A stretch of 64,000 nucleotides of DNA, from positions 305,863-369,862 of the forward strand of contig CACZCK010000003.1 of NCBI GenBank assembly GCA_902779675.1. The letters run 5' to 3'. Of this stretch, positions 63,928 through 64,000 are shown piece after piece. This DNA is from an uncultured Coriobacteriaceae bacterium (GTDB lineage Bacteria > Actinomycetota > Coriobacteriia > Coriobacteriales > Atopobiaceae). Made by a program: the position numbers and the translations under genes. The notes beneath the pieces were generated by a model. The model searched no databases and was not told the DNA's origin. It worked only from the letters and a program-made list of their open reading frames with translations. Every line of letters begins with the position of its first letter. The first letter of the stretch is position 1.

Positions 63928-64000
63928 TGTGGTTTTTATTAGCGCTTGGTTCGGCAATCTTTGCCGCACTGACATCAATATTGGCAAAGATAGGAATTGA
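63928..64000 (+). CDS. EamA-type small transporter, start only
   Basis: AAGGAG seven bases before ATG 63928 and the first 24 residues MWFLLALGSAIFAALTSILA followed by KIGI match the N-terminus of EamA/DMT transporters. The gene runs off the window edge. Confidence 0.7.

Overview
The window looks like chromosome of a high-GC anaerobic actinobacterium of the class Coriobacteriia (Olsenella/Atopobium/Collinsella-like). This is inference from strong GC bias at third codon positions, Shine-Dalgarno sites of the AGGAGG type, glycyl-radical YjjI/YjjW, PTS proteins, Bmp-type nucleoside uptake and BspA-type surface lipoproteins. No ribosomal RNA is present, so genus is not fixed.

Layout. 0-3.8 kb: an unrecognised partial gene, AzlC/AzlD amino-acid exporter, two small unknown genes and a metallo-beta-lactamase-fold hydrolase. 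3.8-10.1 kb: a segment bounded by two identical tRNA-Glu(CTC) genes with matching terminators, in which five of six genes are broken (frameshifted membrane protein, amber-interrupted RibD/DHFR-like reductase, decayed small Cys protein, decayed Nif11-like RiPP precursor, frameshifted HEAT-like/zinc-ribbon protein); only a GH32-like lipoprotein is intact. 10-24 kb: tRNA-Gln, a 46-residue membrane peptide, CCA-adding enzyme, a TIR-membrane-propeller protein, aminopeptidase C, two paralogous lipoproteins and a clostripain/BspA lipoprotein. 24-26.6 kb: YigZ, HPr, EIIA(Glc-type) and 6-phospho-beta-glucosidase.

27-39 kb is a nucleoside salvage block: pyrimidine nucleoside phosphorylase, cytidine deaminase, a complete nucleoside ABC importer (two permeases, double ATPase, BmpA lipoprotein), DeoD, DeoB, and on the other strand PsuK/PsuG for pseudouridine. 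AroD-DeoC-adenosine deaminase at 48.8-51.3 kb completes it: nucleosides are imported, deaminated or phosphorolysed, ribose/deoxyribose-1-P isomerised by DeoB, and deoxyribose-5-P cleaved by DeoC. Between them lie a YwqG-like protein, a CmpB-type membrane protein, TetR/CPBP protease, YjjI/YjjW, and a second TIR-propeller protein carrying an extra zinc ribbon.

51.8-62.5 kb is a phage head-gene remnant (portal, scaffold, truncated capsid, all minus strand) split by an AT-richer defence island: an ImmA/IrrE-DUF4411 PIN toxin-antitoxin pair and a three-gene restriction-modification operon (two C5-cytosine methyltransferases plus a 1077-residue PD-(D/E)XK nuclease-methyltransferase with a non-canonical SPPC motif). 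To the right, a nucleotide kinase-acetyltransferase fusion is flanked by a 38-bp direct repeat, followed by a small membrane protein and the start of an EamA-type transporter.

Most notable are the two TIR-transmembrane-propeller proteins, the unusual R-M operon inside phage head genes, the pseudogene island between duplicate tRNA-Glu genes, the RiPP precursor relic, and an inverted duplicate of the 3' end of yjjI.
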